Origin: Cyclina sinensis
Lineage: Eukaryota > Mollusca > Bivalvia > Venerida > Veneridae
DNA length: 64,000 bases
Assembly: GCA_012932295.1 (NCBI GenBank)
Contig: JAAONU010000013.1
Coordinates: 38,392,627-38,456,626, forward strand
Direction of reading: 5' to 3'
A model generated the notes under the pieces. The model had not been told where the DNA came from and made no database searches. It worked only from the letters and a program-made list of their open reading frames with translations. Position 1 is the stretch's first letter; every line of letters starts with the position of its first letter. The translations under genes were made by a program, and so were the position numbers. This document shows positions 45,567 to 57,678 of the stretch, piece by piece.

Positions 45567-47705
45567 TCCCTGGGGTCAAAACTGACCCCACCCCAGGGGT
45601 TAGTTGATTTTACATTGAGTTATATAGGGAAAACTTGAAAATCTTCTTGTCAGAAAGAAGAAGGCCTAGAGTTAAGATATTTGGTACGTAGCATTGTCTA
45701 GTGGTACTCTACCAAGTTTGTTCAAATCCTGGCCTCTGGGTCAAAAATGGCCCCGCCCCGGGGGTCACTTGTTTTACATGGAGTTATATAGGAAAATCTT
45801 TAAAAAATCTTTTTGTCAGAAACCGTCAGGCATAGAGCTTAGATATTTGGTGTGTAGCATTGTCTAGTAGACCTCTACCAAGTTTGTTCAAATCATGGCC
45901 TCATGGTCAAAAATGGCCCCGCCCCGGGGGTCGCTTCTTTTACATAGAGTTATATAGGGAAATCTTTAAAAAATCTTCTTGTCAGAAACAAAAAGTTATA
46001 GAGCTTAGATATTTGGTGTGTAGCATTGTCTAGTGGACCTCTACCAAGTTTGTTTAAATCATGGCCTCTGGGTCAAAAATGGCCCCGCCCCAGAGGTCAC
46101 TTGTTTTACATAGAGTTATATAGGAAAATCTTAAAAAAATTTCTTTTCAGAAACCGTAAGTTATAGAGCTTAGATATTTAGTGTGTAGCATTGTCTAGTG
46201 GACCTCTACCAAATTTTTTCAAATCCTGGCCTCTGGGTCAAAATTGGCCCAGCCCCGGGGGTCACTTGTTTTACAGAGCGTTATATAGGAAAAACTTGAA
46301 AAATCTTCTTGTCAGAAACCGTAAGGCATAGAGCTTAGATATTTAGTATGTAGCATTGCCTAGTGGACCTTTAGCAAGTTTCTTCAAATCATGGCCTCTG
46401 GGTCAAAAATGGCCCCACCCCAGGGGTCACTTGTTTTACATAGAGTTATATAGAAAAATCTTAAAAAATCTTCTTAACAGAAACTGTAAGTTATAGAGCT
46501 TAGATATTTGGTGTGTAGCATTGTCTAGTGGATATCTACCAAGTTTGTTCAAATTATGGCCTTTGGGTCAAAAAAGACCCCGCCCCAGGGGTCACTTCTT
46601 TGACATAGAGTTATATAGGGAAAACTTTAAAAATCTTCTTGCCAAAAACTGTAAGGCATAGAGCTTAGATATTTAGTGTGTAGCATTGTCTAGTGGACCT
46701 CTACTAAGTTTGTTAAAATCATAGCCACTGGGTCAAAATAGGCCCAGCCCCAGGGGTCACTTGTTTATATAGAGTTATATAGGAAAAGGTTTTAAAAATC
46801 TTCACAGAAGAAACCATAAGGCTAAGAGTTTAGATATTTTGTATGAAGCATTGTCTAGAGGACCTCTACTAAGTTTGTTCAAGTCATGGACCCTAGGTCA
46901 AAAATGGCCCCGCCCTAGGGGTCACATGTTTTACAGAGAGTTATATAGGAAAAACTTTAAAAATCTTCTTGTCATAAACAACAAGGCCTAGAGTTAAGAT
47001 ATTTGGTATGCAGCATTATCTAATGGACCTCTATCAAGTTTGTTCAAATAATAGCCTCTGGGTCAAAATAGGCCCCGCCCTAGGGGTCACATGCTTTACA
47101 TAGAGTTATATAGGAAAAACTTGAAAAATCTTCTTGTCAGAAACCACAAGGCCTAAAGTTAAGATATTTGGTATGCAGCATTGTCTAGTGAACCTCTACC
47201 AAGTTTGTTAGAAAAATGTCCCTGGAGTCACTATTGTCCCCGCCCGAGGGGTCATAAGTTTAAAATATCAATATAGAAGAAAATCTTTAAAAATCTTCTT
47301 GTCTGAAACCACAAGGCCTAGAATTTTAAAATTTTGCACGAAGCAAGCTTTATCAAGCTTTTTCAAATTATTAGATTACATGTAGGTTAAAGCTCACGGA
47401 GGCTAAAAGTAGATTTATCTACTGTACCTCATAAAGCCTTCATTTATTGACTAATATCTTTGATATTCAGTATAGAGGTTCCTTGCATGGACCTCTACCC
47501 ATGGGTAGGGTTTGAGGTCACTGGATCAAGGTCAAGGTCACCATAGCTTATAATAGATATTTCTACTTTCTGTCATAGAGCCTTTATTTATTGACTGATA
47601 TTTTACATATTTGGTTTGTAGGCACTTACATATTTTCAGTTAAAAAATGAAATACTGCTTAACAGCAAACCTACAGCCAAAGTACTCAGGTGAGCGATCC
47701 AGTGT
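45567..47705 (+). repeat. 165-bp repeat array E5
   Basis: About eleven units (GACCTCTACCAAGTTTGTTC, GGGGTCACTTGTTTTACATA), then the unique region found reversed in E2, ending GTACTCAGGTGAGCGATCCA. The opening hairpin is missing, so it is truncated at the left, and the hairpin plus CTCTTGTT end is replaced by the next array. Confidence 0.75.
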
Positions 47706-48145
47706 TTTTTTAGCTACAGCAATGAAATTTTGACCATGTGCACAGTTTTTCGTTTCGATTTCAAAAATGTTATCGCATCACCTATATTTTTACCTACTGA
47801 CCTACTTTTTGTTTTTGGAGATATGGCAATGAAATTTGGACCATGTGTACAGTTTTTTTGTTCCGATTTTAAGAACGTCATATAATGACCTATATTTTTG
47901 ACCTACTGACCTACTTTTTTGTTTTAAAGCTACGGCAATGAAATTTGGACTGTGTGTACAGCTTTTCGTTCTGATTTCAAAAATGTCGTCTCATGACCTA
48001 TATTTTGACCTACTGTTTGTTTTTGGAGCTATGGCAATGAAATTGCATTGGTTTATTTCTGTGATATGCATTATCATTACATTCATAAAAATTTCTTTCA
48101 TCTTTGAACCCAGGTGAGCGCTTTAGGGCCATTGGCCCTCTTGTT
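47706..48145 (+). repeat. About 108-bp tandem repeat fused to E5
   Basis: GGCAATGAAATTTGGAC-type units at about 47716, 47825, 47935 and 48031, each with CCTACTGACCTAC. Ends CCAGGTGAGCGCTTTAGGG, CATTGGCCCTCTTGTT, the family terminus. Confidence 0.7.
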
Positions 48146-48624
48146 CTACAAAATTGCTATAATTTACTTTGTTTTATTTCATTAACAAACACAGATATAG
48201 CAATAAAATGCATAGTAATGCTCAATCCTATGTCCACTGATTAACTTCCATCTTATGTCAACTCATTTCATAACTCCATTTTTGTCTAATACCCCCCGAA
48301 AGTTGACAAGAAAACACGAATTTGTACATATTTTTCGCCATTTTGGAAAACAACGATTACATGTTAGTATTGATTTCATTGTTATTCAAGCAAAAACTGC
48401 TTTGAAAAATAACAAACAAGATAGTTAAAACAATATTTACTTCACAATATTTAATTCACAATTCGTACTGAAATTTCTTGATGTAAGTTCTTTTCAACAT
48501 TTGAGTATATTATCGTGAAAGCAGCAATATGTACCATCCGCCATTAAGGTGTTTTTATTAAGATCCGGCCGCGAATGCGCGCGACACCATATTATCGCAA
48601 TTTTGGAGTGTCCATTCCCTGTAA

Positions 48625-48934
48625 ATTAAAGCCCTGCTGGAAAAGACCGCTGGGGCCTTAATGAATTGATGTCGAGCCCTGTTGCTGTGTTCATTGGACA
48701 TCAGTGTTTGTTTTTAATTGGTTTATATATTTATTTACATAGTCCAACTAGTATGACTTGTTGAAGAGACATTGAGAAAAATTTTGATCCTTATGTCATT
48801 TTTTTATTATTGTCAAACCATTTTGCTTATGTGCATTCCCACATTTTGATTTGTGGACTAGGACTACATCTTTTATCTTCATTATCTTCATATTATTACT
48901 ACGAAGGGCCCACTACTTATTAAAAAAACTATAA
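48625..48934. other. Intergenic, nothing recognised
   Basis: Short AT-rich spacer between the TA-flanked element and the CR1/Jockey-like LINE; includes its probable 3' UTR (GATAATGAAGATAA on the minus strand). Confidence 0.45.
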
Positions 48935-50230
48935 AGAAACTAACTTGTGGTTTTTTTATTATCTCAGTAAAAATCTGGACTTAGCCAGCCTGGTGAAATC
49001 ACCTCTAAGACTACGATGTGCAAGACTTGGTAATTTCAGTTCTTTCAACCATTCAGTATATGATAGATCCCTCAATGCTGGCACAAGGTTTGTTGCTCTC
49101 TGTTGGAGTCTCTCTAAGCTTTCGATGTCTTTCAGTAAGTATGGATGCCAGATTACATTTGCAAATTTTATGTGTGGGTGAATCAATTCTGTGTACAATT
49201 TGATGAAAGTAAATTTGTTCATGAATTCAAAAGATCTGCTGATAAGGGCTAATATACTGTTTGCTTAGCTGATATTTGTTGAGATGTGCTTGCTAAATTT
49301 CAGATCCTTCTCAAATATAACACCAAGATCACATTCCTCCTTAGCATCTTTCAAGTTTTTGCTGGACATAGTATACTGGTTTTGAGAGTTTGCATGTCCA
49401 TAGTGAATCACTTTACACTTACCAACATTAATTTTAGTTCCCATTTTTTGGCCCAATTCATAACTGAATCAAGATCCACCTGGATTGTGACTGCCTCACT
49501 TGAAGGAGCATAAATCTTAGTGTCATCTGCAAAGATCTTGATGTATGACTTGACATTTTCTACAATATCATTCACGTATATTATAAAAAGTACAGGTCCC
49601 AAAACGCTGCCCTGGGGCAATCCACTGTCAACAGCTCTCCAAGTTGATGTGCTTCCTTTAATCGACACACATTGTCTTCTATTGCGCAAGAAGTTACTGA
49701 TCCAGTTTAAAGTGTTACCTTTGATTCCGAAGGATGAAACTTCTTTTAGCAGCCTTGTTTCGGGACTTTGTCAAATGCTTTTGCTAAGTCCTGGTAAACT
49801 GTGTCCCAACTTTGATGATTTTCCATATATTCAGTCCACTCTTCTATGATATTCAGGAGTTGCAATGCATATGATCTGTATGTACAAAATCCATACTGTG
49901 CATCAGTAAGCAACTTGTTTTCCTCTATATGTCACATCATATGTTTCCGAACTATTATTTCAAGGGTTTTACAAACAATTGACATAAGGCTGACTGGTAT
50001 GTAGTTACATAGATCAGTTTTACTTCCCTTTTTAAATACTGGTGAAATTTTTGTGTCCTTCCATGCTTTGGGAAGTGTTCCAGTTTCAAGTGATTTTTTT
50101 TAATATAATGGTGAGTGGTTCAACAAAAATATCTGCCATGCTTTTAACAATTAAAGGGTGAATGCCATCGGGACCCATAGATTTACTGGAATCTAATTCT
50201 TTGAGCAATTTCAGCAGGTCCTGTCAGGAA
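48935..50230 (-). mobile_element. CR1/Jockey-like non-LTR retrotransposon, 5'-truncated
   Basis: Minus strand, three or more frames: LLKELDSSKSMGPDGIH near 50200, then DSGLPQGSVLGPVLFIIY and IKIFADDTKI (49689-49408), CDLGVIFEKDLKFSKHI (49300s), then IHPHIKFANVIWHPYL, LERLQQRATNLVPAL and LPSLAHRSLRGDF (48959-49222). These are reverse transcriptase and C-terminal motifs of the CR1/Jockey group. The endonuclease is missing; several frameshifts. Confidence 0.85.
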
Positions 50231-50894
50231 TTTCTATAATGTCTACATGCACAGAAAATGCCAAATTAAAAGACGTTGGGTGTGATAACTAGCATACTTT
50301 GGAAGAAATGACCACATTAACTTTTAGAGAAACAATTTTTATACAAGTTTCTGAAATATCATTTTTCAATGAACAATTTAAGCTATCGAATTTGACTAGA
50401 ATTTCAATAGCAATGCTTATCGACAATACAGTCAGCTATTTCTGAATGGCTTGAATGAGGTAAAAAGTGCCTTAGGTGAACATTAGCTACAGTGTAATAC
50501 AGGTATCTGCATATCTGTTGTTTTGTCGGGTATATTTAATTAACTCTTAATCAAATACATTGAAAGCAGTACATTAGAAAGAAAAAAAAACATTTCATAT
50601 AAGTACAATCCATCATTACTGGTAAGACACAGTGATTTTTCTACCAGTTTTCACAGCATGAGTATTTATACGCTTATGTGACATTTCACTGCGGAATTTG
50701 CAGTGTAATGAAGTTTTTTACTAGAATAGTAATTAAATATAAGTTTTTTTCAATCTTAAGACGAAATCAAAAATAAATTTATGTTTTAACAGAAAAAATC
50801 AACCAAAACCATCAGCAGTGTTTAAACTAAATTTTCCTTGTAAAAAACTGACAGTTAAAATTAAGCATAATTGTTACACAATAATAATAAAAAA
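50231..50894. other. Intergenic, nothing recognised
   Basis: AT-rich, no supported feature. Confidence 0.5.
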
Positions 50895-50898
50895 TCTG

Positions 50899-51044
50899 TG
50901 TAGCCGGGTACATGTTTATAGGTGATAAATCGATAAGGCAGAACCGTGTGGCTTTATTAGCTCACTTGGTAGAGTGTCCACCCTGTTAGCAGAAGGCCCT
51001 GGGTTCAAGTCCGGTCAAGCCACGATTTTTCACCACCTGTTACA
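50899..51044 (+). repeat. Left LTR of the TRIM
   Basis: Begins TG, ends CA, differs from the right LTR by about a dozen substitutions and small indels around the tRNA-like part. Confidence 0.85.
50948..51023 (+). other. tRNA-like sequence in left LTR
   Basis: 76 bases. GTGGCTT at the start pairs perfectly with AAGCCAC at the end as a 7-bp acceptor stem. A-box-like TTAGCTCACTTGGTAGAGT and B-box-like GGGTTCAAGTCCGG are correctly placed; the anticodon stem is poor. Could act as an RNA polymerase III promoter (inference). Confidence 0.65.
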
Positions 51045-51046
51045 TT

Positions 51047-51058
51047 TGGCGCCCAACG
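51047..51058 (+). other. Primer-binding site of the TRIM
   Basis: TGGCGCCCAACG, two bases after the left LTR; TGG complements a tRNA CCA end. I do not assign the tRNA. Confidence 0.6.
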
Positions 51059-51170
51059 TAAATAACCTACGTTATAATTTGGCTACTGCTTCGGCACCTC
51101 GAGACTGTGTTTACAATATTCTCTGTGACTCTGAGAATTCGGGAAGAATTCAAAATTTGGAGGGGCTATA

Positions 51171-51313
51171 TGTAGCCGGGTACAGGTTTATAGGTGATAA
51201 ATCCATAAGGCAGAACAGTGTGGCTTGGTAGCTCAGTTGGTAGAGTGTCTCTGTAAGCGGAAGGCCCTGGGTTCAAGTCCTGGTCGAGCTATGATTTTTA
51301 ACCACCTGTTACA
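51171..51313 (+). repeat. Right LTR of the TRIM
   Basis: TGTAGCCGGGTACAGG ... ACCACCTGTTACA, followed by the TCTG duplication at 51314-51317. Confidence 0.85.
51220..51292 (+). other. tRNA-like sequence in right LTR
   Basis: 73 bases, better A box (GTAGCTCAGTTGGTAGAGT). The acceptor stem GTGGCTT / GAGCTAT still pairs at all seven positions if G-U pairs are counted. Confidence 0.65.
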
Positions 51314-51317
51314 TCTG

Positions 51318-52429
51318 TAAAGGGGGTCAAACCGTCAACACCACATAAATTATGCTAGTGTATACAATGACCTAAAATATCACAGTTTCTGTTTTCAATA
51401 CACTTAGTACAAAAGTCAGTTTATATAATAGATTTATAACAAGTCATCAAAACTAATTTTGACAACTGAAATGGCAGTTGTTTTTACAACCGTCTTCTCT
51501 CCCCTTCGGTTAAAAAAAAAATCAAGCTCTGGTGATGTCAGACCTCACCTGAAAATAGAACATGATCAAAGAAATTACAAACTTCTTAACACATATTTAT
51601 TTTCAAGGTCTATTGGTGAAATGATTTATGTAAAAGGTTTATGAATTTTCAGTCATTACAAGAAGTACTGTTCTCAACTAAAAATAAAACGTATTTTTGA
51701 TTCGATTCTTGCCTGTACTACTACAGTTATGGTTCACGATGAGGCCTTTGTATTTCCTGGATGAGTTACCATTTGTGTGTGTGGTTTTTTTACAGTTACT
51801 ATTTCATACTGTAATATGAATGGATTAAAATGATTTTACATTGCATTTTTAAAGTTGAAGCTTTTTTTTTAAATATTTATTAAAATTTTGATATTGTAAT
51901 CTAGGAAACATCTTACGAAATTTTTGTTCTGAGCTTTCAAGGTCCGGAAACAGAGTTCTAAAAAGCCGTAGCCTACCAGTTTAGGAAAAAGTTACTAGTA
52001 TTTCAAATACTCATTACTTGTCTCGAAAGTTTTGAATAACGGTAGAAAACACACTTGTAATGTATTTTCTTTTTTTCACTCATTCGATAGAACTGTTTGC
52101 TTAGTGAAGTAAAGTCACACTGGCTTAAAAAAGTGTAAAAGGACCATTTCGTAAAACAGCTCCCTAATAACAAAACCCCTTTTAAACTTACTAACTTGGA
52201 AAGTGCAATAACAGGACACAAAGGATACTCAGACTGACCAATTTTTTTTTCATCACGTGAAATAGAATTTCGTGGGCATACGATTTTAGGCTGTTAGCAT
52301 GAAATCGGATAAACGATTTGTGTCGTGTCTCTGGTCATTATTTTGATCTTTATCCGAATGACTTCTTCAAACGCACTTATCATTTAGGCTTGTACTGATG
52401 ACTTATATAACTTTAGAAAGAATAGAGAC
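51318..52429. other. Intergenic, nothing recognised
   Basis: AT-rich; no domain recognised in the short open frames. Confidence 0.5.
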
Positions 52430-52680
52430 GTTATATTTATTTTAGGCCAAACGAGTAACCTTAAGGTCACAAGGTTCGAAGTAGATAAATATTACCCAAA
52501 GGAAAACGTTTAGAAGCAAGGAAGTGAATATTTTATATCTAGCTAAACATTTAGTCAAGGGTCGTGTTGTTACTGACGCTTTTCCGGACTGGCACATTGT
52601 ATAAAAGTCAAATCGAGCGGCTGCAATTCGTCATTCCTGTATTAAAAGAAACGGCGTTTATTTGGATGAAATGTGCAAAT
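52430..52680 (+). promoter_or_regulatory. Candidate TATA promoter upstream of second CUB gene
   Basis: TATAAAAG at 52600-52607 with an initiator-like TCATTCC about 31 bases on. An ATG at 52671 opens a 47-codon frame starting MCKFLQNATLKAFVFLAVNT, which looks like a signal peptide, but no donor in that frame fits the phase of the exon at 56165. A diverged copy of the segment lies at 31250-31600. Confidence 0.45.
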
Positions 52681-53344
52681 TTCTTCAAAATGCGACTCTA
52701 AAAGCTTTTGTATTCTTAGCAGTGAACACCATAGGCCGGATTGCGAAGCTGAAAATGTTTTCTTATCCACTAAAAGAAACAGAGTTGGTTCTGTTCCTCA
52801 ATATGTGCCTGTCATAGGTCTGTAACGGAAGAGAAATTGTCTTGTTGTGTTAGCCCGATGTTTTTCCCTTTTTTATTCTATTGTAAATACAGCAAAACTG
52901 AAGACAACTATGAACTCTAGGAAAACATTCTAATAATCAGTGGTCTTTATTTCTCTTTCTTAACACTATCGCAGTAAATAAAACACATAATAAGTATATG
53001 ATGAACGATGAATTTTTCTGTTATACGCCAATCTCTACAAACACTATCACTATCTCTAATTCACAACTCTCACATTTCACCGGTTACATCACTTCTGTGA
53101 TTCATCCACCCTGACATATAGTCTTGCAGAAGAAAGAAACAATAACTGTTAAAGTGAAGTGAAATGGCACAAAAGCAATACGATATCAATAAATACAGTT
53201 AAACTATGACCAGTATTGTCAGGCAAAGCACCAATATCAAGACTTTAGTATTTCAAAGAACTACCACTTCTTAGCCTACGACGACCCGGAAGTACTTAAA
53301 CACTGGAGTTACACCATATCAATAATCACAAATTGAAGCATATC
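52681..53344. other. Intergenic, nothing recognised
   Basis: AT-rich; its right part may be the non-coding end of the Tc1-like remnant. Confidence 0.45.
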
Positions 53345-53690
53345 TCTGAACTGCTTTATGGGATAAGAGTACGCAAATCGGATCGACCGGTCCATATTTG
53401 CATTAGCAGCTACCTGAAGGTAGTGGTTGGATATGATGGGCGTAATAATCCTTAAAATGAAATAAGGCCCTATGGCAGCAGCATACGGACTAATATGAGT
53501 GTCGTGAATTTCAGTGCAGTACCGTACAGCTGTCAGCGTTTATTTCTCAATACAGTGCAGGTCAGTCTTTTTCGTAATGCTGACGCTCTACCATACAATG
53601 TCTTACCCACCATCGTAACTGTCATGCTCTGTCATGCTCTTTCTCACGTCAAACGTGAAGTCTACATAGAACTTAGACTCGTCATTGATT
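53345..53690 (-). pseudogene. Tc1-like transposase remnant
   Basis: Minus-strand reading with several stops: DESKFYVDFTFDVRKSM, TKKTDLHCIEK-stop-TLTAVRY, then MDRSIRFAYSYPIKQFRDML. These align by eye to the Tc1 pattern DESRF, KTDL..I.GNLTA.RY and WPARSPDLNPIEH.W. Heavily decayed; no inverted repeats located. Confidence 0.55.
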
Positions 53691-53699
53691 AAGACTTGG

Positions 53700-56164
53700 G
53701 TAAAGTCATTCCGTTTACATGCAGTTATGAAATTCATCAGAGAGATCAGCTATTGGATTCTAACTGACGTACATATATTTAGCTTTAATTTTGTAAAAAT
53801 ATGTGATTTTGTTTGAGCCGGTGTCCTGGATTTTAAGTTCACGTGACAGGTTGGGTAAAATGTTCCTATTGTACTCTTCTCAGTCCTAAGGGTGTAAATC
53901 AGTATTGTGACGATAGATATAACAATGACACTATGTCTATATATTCAACTGATTGTGTGGCCCTTGGATACTTTGTTAGGATAACCAAACATCTGAGTAC
54001 AAAAAGGGGCGTAACTCTATCACATGTGACTTTAACCTTAAGGTTTTGGCTTCATAAGTATCGCCGTTACTTCGAAAGGGTGGCACAGAAAGATTCTTAA
54101 TTAAGACAGAATGACCCTACTTAGTTTTTATCAGCGTTAGTAAGTCAAGTTAGCTTAAGCACAATATGCTTAAGTCTTAGAACTATATAGAATCAAAGAG
54201 GATAAGCAATATTTGAGGTCCATAGAGAGTAAATAAAAGAATCAAAAAATCTTTTCGGGTATGGACTAGTTGTTGTTGTTGGTAGTCGCAAGCAGTATAC
54301 GTAGCCGTGTTTATTGCAAGTTGCAGTAAAATAAAGGAAACTGGTAAATACTTGAAGTTTTCCACGGCAATAATTGATCAATTAAATATTAAAATATATT
54401 GTATAGACCAATAAACACATATTGCTGTTGTACTTTGTACCGAACTACTTGTTTTCGTCTTCGACATCATACAGTTGTTGTATGAAGCAAGTAGCTACAA
54501 TTCAAAATTTTCCTCAAATATCTGAGTCAATGGTTGGTGTCAGCAGAAAGTTATAAAAAGTCTTCCTTCTTAAATTTCGATTATGATTAAAATGTTTCTT
54601 CTTTATTTGATTTGAAACATAATAATATATCAATTTTAATTTTTTCACGGAGTGCCGTATTGATATGTTTAAAGGCAACCTTTAGGTGCCTCTGAATGTA
54701 GCTTTAATCATACCCAAATGGCAATCGTAACAACTCGGATAGCATTGTTTTCCAAAGAGTTTTTGTTACAGTATGACCCCAAAGAGTTTTTGAGACGTCA
54801 ATCAAACGGGTATGAATACAGTAAATGATATGAACTGTGAATATGTGCACATTTAACAAAAGGAAGTATAAAACTGCTTAATAAGAAACAAATAGACAAT
54901 AAAGAGATTTAAGAGCAGGTCATTTTTCATTAAATAGCCAAAACCAGAGAGGTCACGAGGGAACTATTTATAGTTGTGTATAGTATACGGTTCATTCCGG
55001 GTAGCGTGAAAATGCCGTAATCCGGGATCCAATTAAACAAAGAAGGAAATGAAAAAAGAGTACTAGTTGTGCGAAAAGTTTATTTGTTGTAGAGAATATA
55101 CATTTAGAGGCTCATTGTGATTTTTTTTATTTAATATGTTCGAAAATAAATACAAATACAAAGCATTTATATAGCGCAAAAATGTATAAAATACTCGGCT
55201 TCTCCGACATCTCCGTAGAAAGACTTATTGAAGTCGCCCGATGTGTACCGAGTGACACAAAGGTCGATGCATTGCACGGTCAAGCAATAATCTTTACTAT
55301 CATGAATAAACGAGCCTAAAATATGTTAAGTTTTATTATCAATGCTGATGTATCCGAAATATTTCAATAAAAACTTCCTTTTATTTGTTTCACACAAGAG
55401 AACAAGAGAAACAGAAAATGTTCATATATCTACGCAGGGGAACATTTTTCTTCCGGCACAATTTGCACTGTTAGTGGAGACAGTTTTGAACTAGAAGACT
55501 AAGTAGATAAACCTCTTCAAACAGCCAAACCTCTTAAGATTTATAAGTCGGCACATCCGTTTTTCAAGAATACGAGTGTAAAAAAATTTCCTTCTTCTCA
55601 TAAAGTGAGATTTATCACAGATTGAAATATACATCTGTTTATATACGAGCTTAATTTTAAGAAATATGATCGTTTTATATTCATTGTGTTTCACATACTT
55701 TCTGACGAAAGGCTTAGCACACGTGGATTTTCAATATACTGTGAGAAAGGAGGATCATGACCATCGTTCAAACAGAGAAGGTTCGATACTTTATGCTTTA
55801 AAACGAAATATCTATATATATTTTAGATAACTTTGTTGTCTTTTGAAATTCATCTTCTCAGTTGCTACGACAGTTTCTCGCACATTATTGAGTCATATTC
55901 TTTAAAAAAAGGCAAATAAGAAAAACGATTTTGACAACATGGACAGATAAATCGAAAGAAAATCATACATTTATCATTGTACCATCATTGTTGCTTAAAA
56001 AAGACTAATATAATGTTCTTTTAAGAGACACAGCAATAAGAGCCAGCATTTTCAGGACAGTATTAGTGATTAGTATATGCAAACACCTGGATCGTATTCT
56101 TTGTTCAAGTTTGTTCTGGACATATTTATGTAGATAACTATTTTTTTATTTGTATTATCTGCAG
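53700..56164 (+). other. Upstream or intronic sequence of second CUB gene
   Basis: AT-rich. No signal-peptide exon could be assigned with confidence. A motif GCATTTATATAGCGC (about 55165) recalls a common dispersed repeat. Confidence 0.45.
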
Positions 56165-56252
56165 CCTTCTGTGGAGAAGACATTGACGTCACAAATTCGT
56201 CGGCACAGATCCAACTCCCGACAGAAATGAATAACGGTTCCAACCTCTATCG
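56165..56252 (+). CDS. Second CUB gene, exon a
   Basis: Acceptor TTATCTGCAG, donor ATCG|GTAAGG, phase 1 to 2. FCGEDIDVTNSSAQIQLP then MNNGSNLYR is the start of a CUB domain, with the first Cys and the Y before the second Cys. Confidence 0.8.
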
Positions 56253-56742
56253 GTAAGGTCTCCTCTATTAAAGCTTCGTAAAATCAAAATTCACTCAGTT
56301 ATAAACAGTTCATGATCGTAAGCAAAAATGCACAAAACACGAAACATAAACGTAAAAGTAAGAAAACAGCCGTACAAGATATTTTTTCTTTCTAAGAAAA
56401 GTTAAGTCTAAAATTTTACTTTATTTTCTTTACGTCTGATAGTAACTTAAGCGTCTAAACTAAGAATTTGCTAAAAAAGTTACATGTTTTACACAAACTC
56501 AACAACTCATGTTGTTTCGCATTTTAATAAAGTAGCTTATAAAGTTTGGAGAGTTGCTTGCTCCTCTAGGATCCTAACTTGATTTCATTTCACTGACATG
56601 CTTAGTTAAAGAGATATACGTGACAAATACGTTCTGGTAGACAAAAGAGACCAATGACAACCTTGTATCACTCTAAAATTGCTACGGTAAAAGAGGGTCC
56701 CAACATGTTGAAAATTATTTAACTCTTCTGTAATTTTTTTAG

Positions 56743-56841
56743 CGCAAATGAAGACTGCACTTGGCACGTGACAACTTTACCAAACCATTACATGATTATG
56801 AAATCAGAGTACTTCAGTCTAGAAAAGAGCAAAGAGTGTGT
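56743..56841 (+). CDS. Second CUB gene, exon b
   Basis: Acceptor TAATTTTTTTAG, donor GTGT|GTAAGT, phase 2-2. ANEDCTWHVTTLPNHYMI and EYFSLEKSKECV hold the second Cys with the C-x-W motif and the third Cys. Confidence 0.88.
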
Positions 56842-57508
56842 GTAAGTAGAAAATACCAATTAAAACCGTATATACATATTCATATTAAATGTAACTGATA
56901 AAAGTTTAAAGGGGCTGGCCTCCAGATGACAAAAAAAGAACGTTTTCTTGTATTATAAATTTCTTGTAATATTTATGACTAACGCTTAAAAACTAACTAA
57001 CTGACAAAAAATAAGTCAGATAATCACATTATAAATTGAATTTTTTACTTTTATAGTGCTATACCGTAACGCGACGGTATAACTATATTGTATAAGATTT
57101 AAAGTAAATAACTATAATTACACATGCAGCGATAGTGGTGACAATAAAAGCGTTGGTAAAATTTTGTTAACATGGGAGTCCAGAGTTCAAATCAGGCTGA
57201 AGCGAATATAATTTTTTTGTTCTATTCTGACTTTTATAATCAGATTTGAAGTAAAATATCATGTTGTTATAATCTCACGGAATCTACATATTTACTTTAA
57301 GTAGAAAATATTTTTACATCAGATCTTGAGTACAGCCTGTTTAAGCCGTTGTCGGCATGATTTAAAATCCAAGCAAGGAAGTTGAGAATTATTTTTGGAA
57401 CGTTGTACACGTATAACGAAGTCACACTCATGAAATTTAAACTAGATATATTTTTTGAACTCAAGTAAGATTGATTCTTGATATAATTTTAATATCTTTT
57501 ATCTACAG

Positions 57509-57678
57509 GTGGGATTATGTTGAGATTACAGAAAGTAAGGATGTTGGCGTAATCAGTCGACTTTGCGGGTCGGACCCTGTTACCTATATCACGGCAGGCA
57601 ACGAGTTAACCTTGAGGTTCAAATCGGACTCTACTGTCCAGGATAAGGGTTTCAGCTTTAGTCTACAGTCAAAACAAA
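57509..57678 (+). CDS. Second CUB gene, exon c
   Basis: Acceptor TTTTATCTACAG, donor CAAA|GTAAGG, phase 2 to 1. WDYVEITES, RLCGSDPVTYITAGNELTL and FKSDSTVQDKGFSFSL finish the CUB domain with the fourth Cys and GF. The domain is cut into three exons, unlike the two-exon CUB of the first gene, so this is not a copy of those exons but probably the N-terminal CUB of a paralogue or neighbour. Confidence 0.88.

Larger units (their letters stand above)
45455..48624. mobile_element. TA-flanked element with terminal inverted repeats
   Basis: TTACAGGGAATGGACACT at 45455 is matched inverted at 48607-48624, and a second block AATATGGTGTCGCG matches inverted just inside. TA lies outside CAGGG on both sides, the target preference of Tc1/mariner-type elements. 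No transposase found; most of the interior is array repeat E5. It sits where the TRMU intron would be. Confidence 0.6.
50899..51313 (+). mobile_element. 415-bp LTR retrotransposon in miniature (TRIM)
   Basis: Two direct repeats of 146 and 143 bp, each TGTAGCCGGGTAC ... CCACCTGTTACA, flank 126 bp of non-coding sequence. Next to the left repeat is TGGCGCCCAACG, a primer-binding-site sequence; before the right repeat is purine-rich TTGGAGGGG. The 4-bp TCTG flanks both sides. No coding capacity. Complete by structure; each terminal repeat holds a tRNA-like sequence. Confidence 0.85.

Noticed and set aside
53843..54100. Open frame of 85 residues
   Set aside because: No domain, splice context or conservation signal visible.
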